64,000 nucleotides of DNA, from positions 45,493,095 through 45,557,094 of the forward strand of contig NC_087071.1 of NCBI RefSeq assembly GCF_963678635.1. The letters are read 5' to 3'. Below the pieces are notes generated by a model. That model did not search any database and was not told where the DNA came from. It worked only from the letters and a program-made list of their open reading frames with translations. Positions 52,606 through 63,996 of the stretch are shown here, piece after piece; the stretch's first letter is position 1, and every line of letters starts with the position of its first letter. A program made the translations under genes and the position numbers. This stretch comes from Symsagittifera roscoffensis. Its lineage: Eukaryota; Xenacoelomorpha; Acoela; Convolutidae.

Positions 52606-53877
52606 GCAGTTTGGTCATTTTAGCAGCGAGCCTTCCGAGTTTGCGATTTTGAAGGATTAAGAACGTTATTCGAACGGTTGAACAAAACGTGAAGGTTGAA
52701 GGATTCGGAAATTCCTAAATTTTAAATGTTTGAAGTGATGACGTAGGATCGTGCTCCTTGTATTGCTTGCCGGATAAGTCTTCAGTACCAAAATAGTTCC
52801 AACCATTTTCGAACTAAATTTAACCGGCTCTATCTATTATGGTAGTGCAGTTACGATGTAACACACTACTTTAGCGCTTTTTTCCGTTTCAAAAAATATC
52901 GATATTTCAAAAAAAATCGCGATTTGTGGGGGCATCAAAAAAATTGCTATTTTGACCCTAAAAACCGGTCTACTTTCTGTGTTTTTCACTGAAAAACGGT
53001 CTGAGAGTAATAATATAGGCTATATTAGTAATGATATTAGTATTACTATTACCCCTCCGGGTTGTTTAATAACCGAATTAAGGTGCTTAACTCGGATTTC
53101 GCAGTTCGGTGAAGGGTCACTACATTGCAGCACTGTATAGCCCCCCACAGTTTACTATCTTACTTTTTGTACCAAAAGGGATACAAAACTTGTTAACGAT
53201 ACCCAACAGTCGATTGTTGTTGTCGTTGAGCCCCTTCTTGTTGCTCCTTGTACTGCTTGCCGGATCAGTCTTTACCCAAGACCCTTCTGAATTGAGCGCA
53301 AATCAGCTGACCCTTCCGGATTGAGCGCAAATTATCATTAACGCGCTTAAATGCTCAAAAAACCCTACACTACAAGCCTCACAAACGGGCTACAAAAATG
53401 ATCGTAACGATCCTGACTGATATAAAAGCCTGTAACATCAATATATCTATCAACAACAAACGGGAGGGTCGGATCACATCTTGTCTGGGGGGATGATTTC
53501 TACTGATTTTTTTAAAACTTTTTTTTTACTGTTTTTGGTTTTTTCGTTTTTTTTATGTTTTTTTTCTTGGGCACTATATTATTTTTTGTTTGGTTTTGTA
53601 TATATTTTGAAGTGTTTTTGGTCACAAACCTCTCAGGGAACGAGGGAATGGCCGATCCCCACACCCTTCTGATTCGTGAACTTTTGGTCTTAACTAGGTT
53701 AAAAAGCTATTCACGGTAATCCGGAAGGCTTCCGCGTTCCGAACTACCCTTCCGCCCCGGCGGCTTAGGCCTATTAAGGGCGTTAATGTGAGCATCCGCT
53801 CCGCGCGGAGTGCTCGTTAACGGTTCTGCCGGTCATGATGTTAAAAAAGAATATCACCCAGGAGCGCCATAAAAACA

Positions 53878-54114
53878 TGTATGTAACATTCGCCCGGAAG
53901 ATACATATCGACGGAAAACAAAATTAAGTCCTAAGACGACTGGCTAAGGTCTAAACAGAGCTTTATATGATTTTCACCGTCTCTACCAAGCCAGTCCTTT
54001 CGGTGGTCTTTTCCAACATCGGGTCGACAAAAAACGTTACTGCTTTCGGCTTCGGTCAAAACTTTCAAATTAACTTAATTACCTGCAGAAATAGTGAGCT
54101 CATGGCTAGGTCTC
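53878..54114 (+). repeat. Third, partial copy of repeat X
   Basis: It starts GTAACATTCGCCCGGAAG. It is closer in sequence to the copy at 27594 than to the two upstream units (AAACAAAATTAAGTCC, GCCAGTCCTTTCGG). It is interrupted by the gap. Confidence 0.82.
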
Positions 54115-54314
54115 NNNNNNNNNNNNNNNNNNNNNNNNNNNNNNNNNNNNNNNNNNNNNNNNNNNNNNNNNNNNNNNNNNNNNNNNNNNNNNNNNNNNNN
54201 NNNNNNNNNNNNNNNNNNNNNNNNNNNNNNNNNNNNNNNNNNNNNNNNNNNNNNNNNNNNNNNNNNNNNNNNNNNNNNNNNNNNNNNNNNNNNNNNNNNN
54301 NNNNNNNNNNNNNN
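54115..54314. other. Assembly gap, 200 N
   Basis: Exactly 200 N. It lies where the terminus of element C should begin and within a region of tandem and inverted repeats, which explains why assembly failed here. Confidence 0.99.
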
Positions 54315-56069
54315 GGACAACGTTCAGTAGTTAATCTACAGGTTTTAAAACCCGCTTCCCGAAAACTTTCCCGGGTTACAGAGAAATCGAGCTTAAAGTG
54401 GTTGATTTAGTGGATTCATCAATCCGGAGGGGTAAAAAAGCATAGTTTCTCGCAAATTTTTTTCAACTAAAGCAATTTAGATCGATTTTTTTTTGCATTG
54501 AACTAGAAGAGTATAGGCCTTTTGAGCTCCAGATCAATAAGTTTTAGGTCGAAAAGAACGGAAATAGCGAGAAAAGTTAGGCGGAACCTATAAGAGAGAA
54601 AATTTTGGAGTTTGGAAGAAAAGACGTTTTGGTTAATAACTTTTGAACGACTGGACAGATCTAGTTGATCTTAATACCATTAGATCAGAAATTAGCTGAG
54701 GCTGACTAGTAAAGAACAATAATTATTCGAAAAAAGGAGCGTGAAAATTTTTTGAGACTTGTTTTTAGCAAATTCACCAATTTGGGAGGGTAGACCCTTC
54801 ACGTTTTATGAAAACTTTTTGGAAAAGCCCCTTCAACCCCTACCAAAAGGTGATAGCGGTTGAACAAAGTAACTTTAGACTGTTCTAAACTAAAAGGGAA
54901 GGCTAAAGACGCAAGAAAACCTTAATTGAACCGAAATTTTGCAAGCGGTAAGACCCTTCACCGTTAGCGTGAACTGTCAAGTAAGGGGCTTAATCTCAAT
55001 CCGGAACGGTCTAGGAAAGGATCACATACCCATCCTATAATTCAAACAGCATAATATTATCGGAGAACGTATCCAGTGGGGTATAGTTTGAAACACAAGA
55101 AATCTCCCAAAAGCTACTTTTACAAAACCAGAGGGCTCCCAATCCGGAGGGGTCAAAATTTTTTCAAATTCGGAGGGGTCCAAATCCGGAGGGGTCTTGT
55201 TTTCACAGAACCGGAGGGGTCCCAATCCGGAAGGGTCTTATCTTTTCTAACTCAGAGGGGTCCCAATCCTGAGGGGTCTCAATTTTGCCAATCCGGAGGG
55301 TCCAATTTGTGGCAATGCGGAGGGGTAGGTAAACGGAGGAAAAGATTATAGTGACAAGTATTAGGTTATTACGAGACAGGCTAGGAATCAGTGACTCCAC
55401 TGGTAACTTGCCTTTAAATAAAGACCAGACCAAAACAAAACAGGCCCGACCTCGGATATTCGCGACACTAAGTCTAAATCAAAAAAGAGTGTCTCTCATT
55501 GGTGTGGATTGAAACCCAATACGTTTTTGCGAAAAGTGACTGCCCTGAAGAATTTAGTAGGTCTAGCTCGGGCAGTCCGAAAGCAGATACGTAAAACAGT
55601 ACTCGGTGGGTGCAATAGACGCCCACTTTAGAAAATTACTACCTTCAAAGTTTTGTCTGTTTGGTGCGGCACAAAGCAGGGAAAGCTTTTTTCTTTAAAA
55701 TGCAAGTTCGACTATTGTACTGCGATCGACTAAAGTACAATACACAAACGTTTTTCATAGAAATATTCTTAGTCTGTTATTTTTGATTTTAAATCAACAT
55801 AATTTGTGCTTGATAAGTAGTGAGTACACTATCTTTTAAATTGACTGATATCATCATATTGTGCTAGTTCTCAAATCTTACGACTGATAATTGATTATTA
55901 TGAATAAATTATATACACGCTGTACTCTGATAACATACAAGGGTTCGTTGTCACTATTTAATAGAATCTTGTGAAACTTATTGAGTTGTGTTATTGTTAT
56001 CAAAAGTCAAACTAGAAGGTCACTAGAAATCGAATTGAGTATATAGGCTTAAGAAGGGATAGGTAGGAA
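54315..56069 (+). other. 5' terminal region and leader of element C
   Basis: From about 54750 it is the reverse complement in kind of the leader of B (shared: CAATTTGGGAGGGTAGACCC, GTGCAATAGACGCCC). The part 54315-54750 has no match in B. It contains the GGAGGGGTC repeats at 55135-55330. No primer-binding site could be assigned. Confidence 0.65.
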
Positions 56070-56594
56070 ATGAGTCTAGACAAGTCAAGAATACCTAAAC
56101 GAGGTAACAGCTCTAGGAAATTCATACCTGAAAAGCAAAGAAAAGAAATGACCGACCATTTTGTGGAACGAATCATACGAACCCGGACCAACAAAGTGGA
56201 AACAGTTTCAGGCAGAATGGTTGAAACCAGGAGTCAGAAGTCCTCAGAAGAACAAAAAGCTATGTTGGACCAGGCCATGCTAGAGTATCAAGAAATGCAT
56301 GGGCCGGACGGGAGAGGGAACAGAAGGCTAGCGAGTGAAGCTACTCCGGTAGAACAAAGCCAAGATTTTGCCACTTCCACCGGGACACTGGACCGAGAGG
56401 AGATGTCGGAACTGTCCGACATCTCTACTGAAATTGTGGCAACTAGGAGAACTCCCACAGACAACACCATGATGGCAGACGTGACGGAGAGACAGACAAC
56501 GTCCTCATCGTTCACAGAAAGAATGAGAAACACTTTGGGGAATATCTTTCCATTCACCATGGGAGTGGGCACAGGAAATGAAGGTGAATTCTAG
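56070..56594 (+). pseudogene. gag: Element C gag extreme N-terminus
   Basis: From the ATG at 56070, 174 codons to a TAG at 56592-56594 in frame with the next stretch. It contains SGRMVETRSQKSSEE as in B. This copy shows the full N-terminus that B has lost to a stop at codon 6. Confidence 0.87.
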
Positions 56595-58004
56595 GAGGAA
56601 GAAGATGACGACGAGGAGCAAGTAGACTTTGGATCTCAAGTCAGCCTCAATAGTTCAACCCAGGAGAATGAGCCATACATCAACAGAGGGACTGGAACCA
56701 TCGACAAATTTGGTGTGTTGAGAACGATAAGTAAAGACACAAACACATCAGGCCAGTCAAGAGACTTTGTGAATATGACAAATTCGGAGACGCGAGCTGG
56801 GGAGAATAGAAACCTTGGGCTAGGCAACGCATTGGCGGAACCAGAAGTGGATGATGAAAAAACGTCGAGGCAGAGAATCAAATCCCGAGTCTCAACCAGA
56901 ACAAAGCTACCTGGGACCGACAGGGTGACACCGCCACTAGTGACGCCACTAGTAGAAAACGGGGCATCAGTGGAAGATGCCTTGAACAACGTAGTGAGTA
57001 GTATAGGAGAACAAAATGAACAAATGTCCATAATAATGAGTGAACTGGAAAGAGCAGTCCACGTTGGAAGAGAAAATTTGCGGGAAGAAATAAACCGAAA
57101 CAGACAAGAAGCTGGTAGAAGCGAAAAACGTTTGAAGGAGAGAACAGACGAGAACATAGCGAAGAACTTGTCCCGAATGACAAAAGAAGCGGAACAGAGA
57201 GATTTACGCTTAAGAGACGACATGGAAAAGTTAAGAACGCAACAAGAGGAGAATCTTGGGACTCTTAACACAAAGATAGATGCGATGATGGAGAGGCGAA
57301 CTCAGGCTATCATGGACAGGTTGGACGGGCTACTAGGATTCAGGAGTGGACCAAGAGAAGGGGAACCGAATTCGGGAGGTCCCAGCAGGGAACCGAAGGT
57401 GAACTTCAATGACCATCAAAGAAGGAGGACACATGGATCCACTAGAGGCAGGGGCAGCTCATCAAGCTATGCCACAAGGGGTTATAGAACATGGGGCCCC
57501 AACAGTAGGGCAAGTTCAACAAGGAACAGGCAGACCTCAAATGAAAGACCGACACAAGGCACACATGCAACTGGGAGAGGTGATTCCAGTAACAGGAGAA
57601 ATGCCAGTCCAGGGAGGAGTCATGTGGGCCAAGGAGGGAATAGTCACGGTGATTCGGATTGTGGGGATGCAGCAAACACTGCACCTTTAACAGGGGGCGA
57701 CGAGACACAGGCAGGACATTTAAGAGATGCTACGTCAATGGCCACAGCCTTTGAACCCCTAAACAGGTCGTTGGAGACATCCCTTACGAGGTTATCCAGA
57801 ACCAATGAACACAGTGAGAAGTCCAGAAGAGTCTTTAAGAAACCAAGATGCTATAAAGACGAATCTGATGGCTGTATTGATACATGGATAGAGGTAATGA
57901 AACTGCATTTCGAGGAAGAGGAGTTGTCGGAAAGACAAGAATGCGGTGCGCTCACCTGTAACTTGGAAGGGACAGCCCTGAACTGTGTTATGTCCAAGAA
58001 GTAA
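56595..58004 (+). pseudogene. gag: Element C gag: helical region, Gly/Arg-rich linker, start of capsid domain
   Basis: In frame with the previous stretch. Order: acidic run, charged helices (SSIGEQNEQMSI, NRQEAGRSEKRL), a Gly/Ser/Arg/Asn-rich linker (roughly 57420-57660), then the start of the gag domain (DGCIDTWIEVMKLHFEEEE, LEGTALNCVM). It ends at a TAA at 58002-58004. This is the best-preserved view of this region in the B family. Confidence 0.9.
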
Positions 58005-58310
58005 TGCCAGCGAGGTACATCTGAGAAAATCTTCGAAATATTGTTAAATCGTTTTGGATCATGGGTGCAGAGTCACCAGGCAATGATGCGCTTCGAGAAA
58101 CGGAGGCAACGAGAAGATGAAACGATAGATAAGTTTCTAGATGACCTGGAAATGCTGAGAAGACGCAGCCAACCGGATGAGTCAAACCGAAGGATGAACC
58201 TGGCAGTAGCCTCAAAATTTATCGATGGTGTGAAGAATGATGAACTTCGAACAATGCTGCAACGCATTACACACCACTATCAACCAATGCGCCAACACCA
58301 AAGGAGTTGA
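58005..58310 (+). pseudogene. gag: Element C gag capsid domain, second part
   Basis: Same frame as upstream. LLNRFGSWVQSHQAMMRFEKR and FIDGVKNDELRTML are present; the frame is lost at 58260-58310 by a small deletion where B reads LATYYTPL. Confidence 0.88.
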
Positions 58311-58867
58311 GGTTCAAGTCAAAAGAGTATCAAGTATTGAAACCTTCGAGATCTGGATATTATAAGAACAGTTATGGCAATTTTAATAACGGACCGTCAA
58401 ACCAAGGGCACAACTGGCACAAACAGAGGGATGATATGGACAAGAGACGCTCTTGTGCCAATTGCAGTTCAACGGACCATCATGTGTCAGCATGCCCATT
58501 TTACAAGCAAGGCATGAAAGCAATAGACTTTAGCCTCGAGGACGAAGATGCGTCAGAGGTTGACCATGAGGATTTCATGAGAGAAGTGATTGCGAAATTC
58601 TGCCCGAGGTGTTTCTTTTGCATATTGGAAGGTCATTTTAAATCTGATTGTCCACAATTCTGGGATGCTGTAGCAGACATCAAGCATCCAAGACATGAGG
58701 AAGCGTTATCAGGAGTAAAAGCCAGCAAGGCTCGCCTGTTGAGTGAAGCAGGGGCGCGCAGAAAAGACAAACCGCAAGAGCTGGCGACGAAGAAAATGCA
58801 AGCGGTAACTGAAGGGACATGTGAACCGGAACCAGTGACTGCGGCTGATGACTTCAAGATTGATTAG
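58307..58867 (+). pseudogene. gag: Element C gag zinc knuckles
   Basis: Two intact CCHC knuckles: CANCSSTDHHVSAC and CFFCILEGHFKSDC. It ends at a TAG after DDFKID created by a small deletion; B continues through YKAAAREALNR here. Confidence 0.9.
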
Positions 58868-59870
58868 AGTGCAGCACGAACTATTGACAAAAGAGATCGA
58901 ACAAAAAGCGAAACTCGAACTGGAAAATGAGAAACTACAGGTGCAACTGAATACCTTCGAAGCAACGGAGGTCGAACAGACAAAAGCACCAAGCAGTTTG
59001 AGCATGAAACTTAGTGTGATCTCCGGTCAGAGGTTCGGCATGGTACCGCAAGGAAGCAAAATACAGTCAATAATCTCGGTGGCTGGACACCAGGTAATCA
59101 GAAACCTGAGTGAACCATCAGAATTCACTTTGATGCATTTGGACACATATGCAGATTATCTGAGGCAGGTGGAGCCAAGCACTGAGTCAAGAGCTGTGCG
59201 AGCACTATTCACAACGGGCGGCCCTCGCATAAAAAAGCTTCATGGACGCTACGTGGAAGTCTATTGGCCGTATCAAGTGATGCTGAACGTAGATGGAATC
59301 AGTATCTACACTAGGACATATGGGACAACAGATAGTGACCAAATAGGGCAGATCTATTGGGGTGAGGAGGAACTTAAAGCCCGCAGGATAGGCCATGACG
59401 CCATGATGGAACAAGACGCAGTACACATTGGATACGAAGCAGATGTGACTGCACATCTGCTCGACACCACTGGCAAGAAAATTGGAGTCACAGGGCTTCT
59501 GGACACAGGAGCGGTTGAGTGTGATACCGATAAAAACTTAGGAAAGAATGGGCTTCACGAGAGAAGATCTAATTCCGACGAATCTCCGACTGGCCGCCGC
59601 CAATCAAGGAGCTATTTACGTAGCAGGAAGAACGCCGATAGCAGTTCTCCACATGGGAGGACGAGATCTATGGATGAGCTTCCTGGTAGTAGAGAATTTA
59701 GACGACGCCGACCAATTCATCTTGGGCAGAGATTTGGTCAGAATTTTGACGTGATGATTGACTTGAACAACGGTCTGATACGGATTAGAAACCCGGACCG
59801 GAAGTATTTTAAGAAACCAATTAAAAGGATAATAACAGACGAAAACAAGGTGCCAATTTTTTTCAGATAG
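58848..59870 (+). pseudogene. pol: Element C pre-protease region and protease (broken)
   Basis: 340 codons. The first 220 are in frame and conserved with B, up to GLLDTGAV. A deletion then removes the residues after the active-site turn and shifts the frame; the true continuation is read in another frame at 59548-59754 (FTREDLIP, FLVVENL, FILGRDL). The last part (59755-59870) is again in the first frame. Confidence 0.85.
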
Positions 59871-59954
59871 AAAAGTAAAACTACAGCCAGGACAGGCTGT
59901 GGTGGTAATTTTTAGAATGAGGAATTTGAATCCGTTAAGCGATAGTAAACAGGT

Positions 59955-60728
59955 TTGTTTAGCACCAAATCAAATAGTCAGAGTTCGGTGATTTTAGGCC
60001 GGAGCTTCTCGGTAACGCAAAACGGACTGTGTGTCAGTGTGTTATTGAACACACTGGACACCACGGTTTCAATCCAGCGTGGAAAGAAGCTTGGTTACGC
60101 TTTGCCGATGAGCACCGACTATGAGGAAACACGAAATTGGAAGAAACATAGTGTGAAAGACTGTCCTTATCATGCCAATAAAGATAAAGTTCTAGAGAGG
60201 ATTAATGAATTAAAATCTATTCATAAATTGTTTTCAATGAAATCTGAAACGGAAGACGGCTTATCGCGCTGCTCGAACTTTCCGGAACGCCCCTCGTCAT
60301 ATGAACTAGAATCTGACAAACCGGTTTTGACAGAGATAGAACATTTGAAAGGTAAAATAGGTGAAGGGAATTTCAAAAAATTACAGGACGTTTTGAATCG
60401 GAACGCAGATGTATTTTCAAAACATAAGACGGATATCGGTTGCTGTAACTTCGTCGAACACGAAATCGAACTTGAAGAAGGCGCCGTTCCCCACAGAGAA
60501 GGCGCAAGACGAATGATGCCACATAAGTCGGAAGCGTGCCAAGCGGAGATCAAAATGTTGCTCAAATACGACATGATAGAACCCTCGAAATCGCCGTGGG
60601 CTTGCGGGGTGGTAATGGCGAAAAAGAAAGGGGGGTGGCTTAGGTTTTGTTGCGACTTTCGCTACTTGAACGCGGTGACAATAAAGGATGCGTACCCAAT
60701 ACCGCGAATAGACGAGAGCCGCTATTAA
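59955..60728 (+). pseudogene. pol: Element C reverse transcriptase, fingers
   Basis: 257 codons: VSIQRGKKLGYALPM, EGARRMMPHKSEAC, MIEPSKSPWACGVV, FCCDFRYLNAV. It ends at a TAA at the place of LSKLGDA in B. Confidence 0.93.
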
Positions 60729-61230
60729 CTTGGTGATGCCAAGTCCTTCACCACATTGGACTTGGGTTCTGCCTTCTGGCAGGTCCCTCTGCGGAAGAAG
60801 GATAGAGAAAAGACCGGATTCGCGTGCGAATTGGGTTTGTACCAGTGGAAGAGGATGCCCTTCGGCTTCTGCAATGCAACGGCCCTTTTTCAAAGACTGA
60901 TGGCTCAGGCTTTGACCAGAGTGACAACGAAGTACGGGAATCTTGTGATGTGTTACGCGGATGACGTAGTCATAGCAACACCGACCCTGGAAGACCACAT
61001 AGATCGGCTCGATGGAAAGAGCAGGCTTGAAGTGCAAACCATCGAAATGTGAAATCCTTAGGTATTGGATCAAGTATCTGGGAAGGATGGGGGACAGGCA
61101 TGGTGTGAGGCCGGACCCAGAAGCAGTAGAGGCTGTGTTGACATGGAAGGCTCCGAGAACAGACACACAACTCATGAGCTTCCTAGAGTTTGCTAATTAT
61201 TACGTGAGTTCATAAAAGGATATGAAGACA
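60729..61230 (+). pseudogene. pol: Element C reverse transcriptase, palm and thumb
   Basis: Motif A TTLDLGSAFW is intact. Motif C reads YADD (60954-60965) instead of YVDD, a change seen in few active enzymes. The frame shifts at about 61010 (LDGKSR versus the continuation ERAGLKCKPSKCEI at 61012-61215), and is lost again after FANYY. Confidence 0.92.
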
Positions 61231-62327
61231 AGTTGTATCCAATGCAGAGGCTGATGCGCAACAAAGAAAAGACGTTCGAATGGAACGATTAAGCACAAGT
61301 TGCCTTCGAGAACATAAAGCAAGAACTGTGCGAAGCGCCAGTGCTAGGCATGCCTACAGAAAAGGGCATGTATGTTCTTGACACATACGCATCGGTAGTA
61401 GCCATCTCAGGAATTTTGCATCAGGAGCAAGAATGTAATGGAAGAACGGTTCTCCGTCCCATTGCATATGGCAGCAAAGTCTTGAGTGACACTGAGATGA
61501 AATATGGTGAACCAAAAGCTTAAATGTTTGCAGTAGTCACAGTCGTGGAAAAGTACCGCGCATACTTGGGGAGCGCTCACTTTAAGTTACGCGTGGACAA
61601 CAGAGCGTTATCCTGGTTGAAAACCTACTCGATGGATCAGAGTTATATCGGTAGAAGGATAGTAAGAATGGATAACTACCACATGATAATCGAGCACAGG
61701 CTGCGTGATAAACACCAGAATGCTGACAGCCTCAGCAAGAAGACTGAGTTCTATGAAAGATTGGAACAGAAGCAAGCCAATCAGGCAGAAATAAAGAAAG
61801 GAATCTCGTTTCTGGACAAAGAAACTTATGAAGCGCTTCCCTTACCGAGATCGTTGGATAAGTTTGGACATCCAATTCCAGGGCATCCTGAGTTACCTGT
61901 CGAGAAAGCAGCCGAGATAAAAATCCTATCCAAAAGGGACCCGGTGACCTTGGATCTGTTGCTGCACTCAAACCTGGTCCAGCAGGAACTCTCTCGCATG
62001 AACATAAACAGTCTCTCATTATTGGACAAAACGGTGCAGGTGACACCGCAAGTGATGCGGATACTGGGTGGGTTGTTAGAGAGTGAAGTGACCAGAGACC
62101 ACCCCGAGTGGGCAGCAGCCATGGCATCACTGACAATCAGGGAGAAAGTGAAGATTATGTCGTCAATACGACAAGACAAAGACAACGAGAGGGATTGTAG
62201 GTCAATAGTACAGCAGCTAGTATCGTCGATACCCAAAGAGGTCTTAATGAGTACTTCATATGGTCGGAAAGAACAGGGTAACGATACGCGAACAAAAACA
62301 GTTACCTTCGAGGACCGAGAGGGTTGA
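61231..62327 (+). pseudogene. pol: Element C RNase H and linker to integrase
   Basis: Open pieces at 61341-61523 and 61524-62327, the same frame with one TAA between. RNase H: VLDTYAS (Tyr replaces the catalytic Asp of the DTD turn seen in B), MFAVVTVVEKY, RVDNRALSW. The linker after KKGISFLD shows the native sequence (VTLDLLLHSNLVQQEL) that B has replaced with the RT fragment. It ends at TGA after FEDREG. Confidence 0.9.
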
Positions 62328-62502
62328 ACGAAGACTGGAGCAAGATTATTTGTCCGGGGTGACAAATGGTGAGAAAAGACGGCGAGTTCAAGATCAATAT
62401 CCGGGACAAGGAAGTTTGTCCGGGGAGTCTGAGATAGATGAAAAATTTCCTGGCGAGAGACAGGACCTTGGGAACAAAGTTTTGTCCGGAGATGGATGCT
62501 GA
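62260..62502 (+). pseudogene. pol: Element C integrase linker with LSGE repeats
   Basis: In +1 relation to the RNase H frame, as in B. Three LSG copies (YLSGVT, SLSGESE, VLSGDG) come from the TTTGTCCGGGGAG-type motif at about 62348, 62415 and 62480. Confidence 0.8.
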
Positions 62503-63134
62503 GAGGAGGTGCCTTGAGATGGATGCGAAGCAGGCACGGACTTGATCTGGAGGAGGTTGCAGACTCCATCACAGACTCTTAAACAGATGACAATTCCAGG
62601 AACTCAGGAATTGACACATACTCAGACAGGAACTCGAGCTCGGGATCAGAACTGTCAGAATTAGCGATCCACACACTGCTAGTGCAAAGTCGTGCTAAGG
62701 ATCTGGATAGAGAAGTGTACCACGACCCTGACAGTGATCGCTACCTCATACCAAGCGAAAGAGTCTTTGACAACGCAGCGGATGATTTGGAAACAATAGC
62801 GGTATCGAAGCGGTCGATAAGCCTGTTGCTGCAAAAAAAGGTAGTCAGGACTGATCTTCAGCCATTCAAACAAGAAACACAGCCGTTGGCGAAGATTTGG
62901 TGCGTTAAAATGGAAGAAGACACACACCAGCCCAATGAGGTGAATAGTCAGATGAGGGTCATGAAGACTTACTTGAAGGCGAGATACACACGCTCGGACC
63001 TACTAAGGGCGCAGAGAAATGATCGTTTGACAAGCAACCTGAAAAGGTGGATAGAAAATGGTGCACCAGACAAAGGTGACCTGGAAGAAGACAGTTACCG
63101 TATCCTGAGACAGTACCTCATGCAGAAGGAGTGA
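62503..63134 (+). pseudogene. pol: Element C integrase, N-terminal extension
   Basis: The main open piece is 62682-63134 (150 codons), matching B through YLIPSERVFDNAADD and KARY-RSDLLRAQRNDR-TSN. It ends at a TGA where B has a Gly codon. Confidence 0.85.
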
Positions 63135-63143
63135 AGGTTATAT

Positions 63144-63400
63144 TTGAACAAGGACGGGATTGTGGCTTGTAAGAGAAGAGACGAAGACAAAGTCCTGTAT
63201 AAGTATAACGCGATAGTGTTGCCGCAACTCTATCAGACAGAACTATTATTCAGGTCGCATAATCAGATGGGGCATCAGGGGATCGACAAAGTGTATCAGA
63301 GGATCCTGAAGCGCTTGAGCGGCCTGGAATGAAAAAGGCATGTGAGAAGTGGGTAACAGCGTGCCTGTCATGCCAAGACGTCAAGGATCCAAGGATTTGT
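63144..63400 (+). pseudogene. pol: Element C integrase zinc domain
   Basis: It has SHNQMGHQGIDKVYQRI (first His pair kept). The frame is lost near 63320 by a small deletion, before the CLSC pair readable at 63361-63375. Confidence 0.88.
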
Positions 63401-63441
63401 GATTTCCTTTACAATCGATCGAGTCGTCTGAATTCAACGAG

Positions 63442-63996
63442 GTGATGCAGATAGATCACCAAAAGATATGCATGACAGACAGCGGTTATAACCAAGTCTT
63501 GGTCATGATAGATCACTTCACGAAGTATGCAGAGGCCGTGCCCTGCACAACTGCCTCGGCAGAAGAGACATGCGATCACCTGATCAATACGTGGATAGCG
63601 AGACATGGTTGTCCGATGACGTTTCAATCGGATAATGGAACAGCTTTCGTAGGAGAGCTTACAAGAGAGCTGATGAGACGCTCACAGGTTGCTCAAGCTC
63701 ACTTCACGACATACCACCCCCAGACGAATGGCTTAGTGGAAAGACAGAATAGAACGTTAGTGTCGATGCTTAGGGTATATTGTTCCAGGTACATGATTGA
63801 TTGGGACAGATACCTTCCACAGGTAATGGGAGCCTATAATAGCATGCAACACTCCACCACTGGAGTTAGTCCACACATGATGCTAACTGGACACGAGAAG
63901 TCTTTACCCCTGACCTTTTTCTACCCAGAAAACGAGGGAAAGAAAACGTCTCCACAGGTCTACGTGAGGGATGTGATCAGACGTCAACGGAGTTGA
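63442..63996 (+). pseudogene. pol: Element C integrase catalytic core (to window end)
   Basis: 184 codons: QIDHQKICMTDSG (first Asp), FQSDNGTAF (second Asp), NGLVERQNR (Glu), then LTFFYPENEGKK. The catalytic triad is intact. The frame ends four bases before the window edge with a stop caused by a lesion after RRQRS. Confidence 0.92.

Larger units (their letters stand above)
49790..53877 (+). repeat. 2.04-kb tandem duplication: repeat X plus a fragment of the B terminus
   Basis: Unit 1 is 49790-51830 (2041 bp) and unit 2 is 51831-53877 (2047 bp); a third starts at 53878 and runs into the gap. Each unit is X (starting GTAACATTTGCCGGG) followed by about 330 bp identical in kind to the first 300-odd bp of the B terminus (51503-51830, 53550-53877). 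The units are almost identical, so the duplication is young. Short open frames on both strands have no match to known proteins. Confidence 0.9.

Noticed and set aside
52286-52618. 110-codon minus-strand frame in repeat X as a gene
   Set aside because: The near-identical copy at 50245-50454 has the frame cut short by a single change, and the frame crosses the palindrome.
48112-56069. tRNA primer-binding site after a 5' LTR
   Set aside because: I scanned the leaders for an 18-nt stretch ending a TG...CA unit and matching common tRNA 3' ends and saw none that I could defend.
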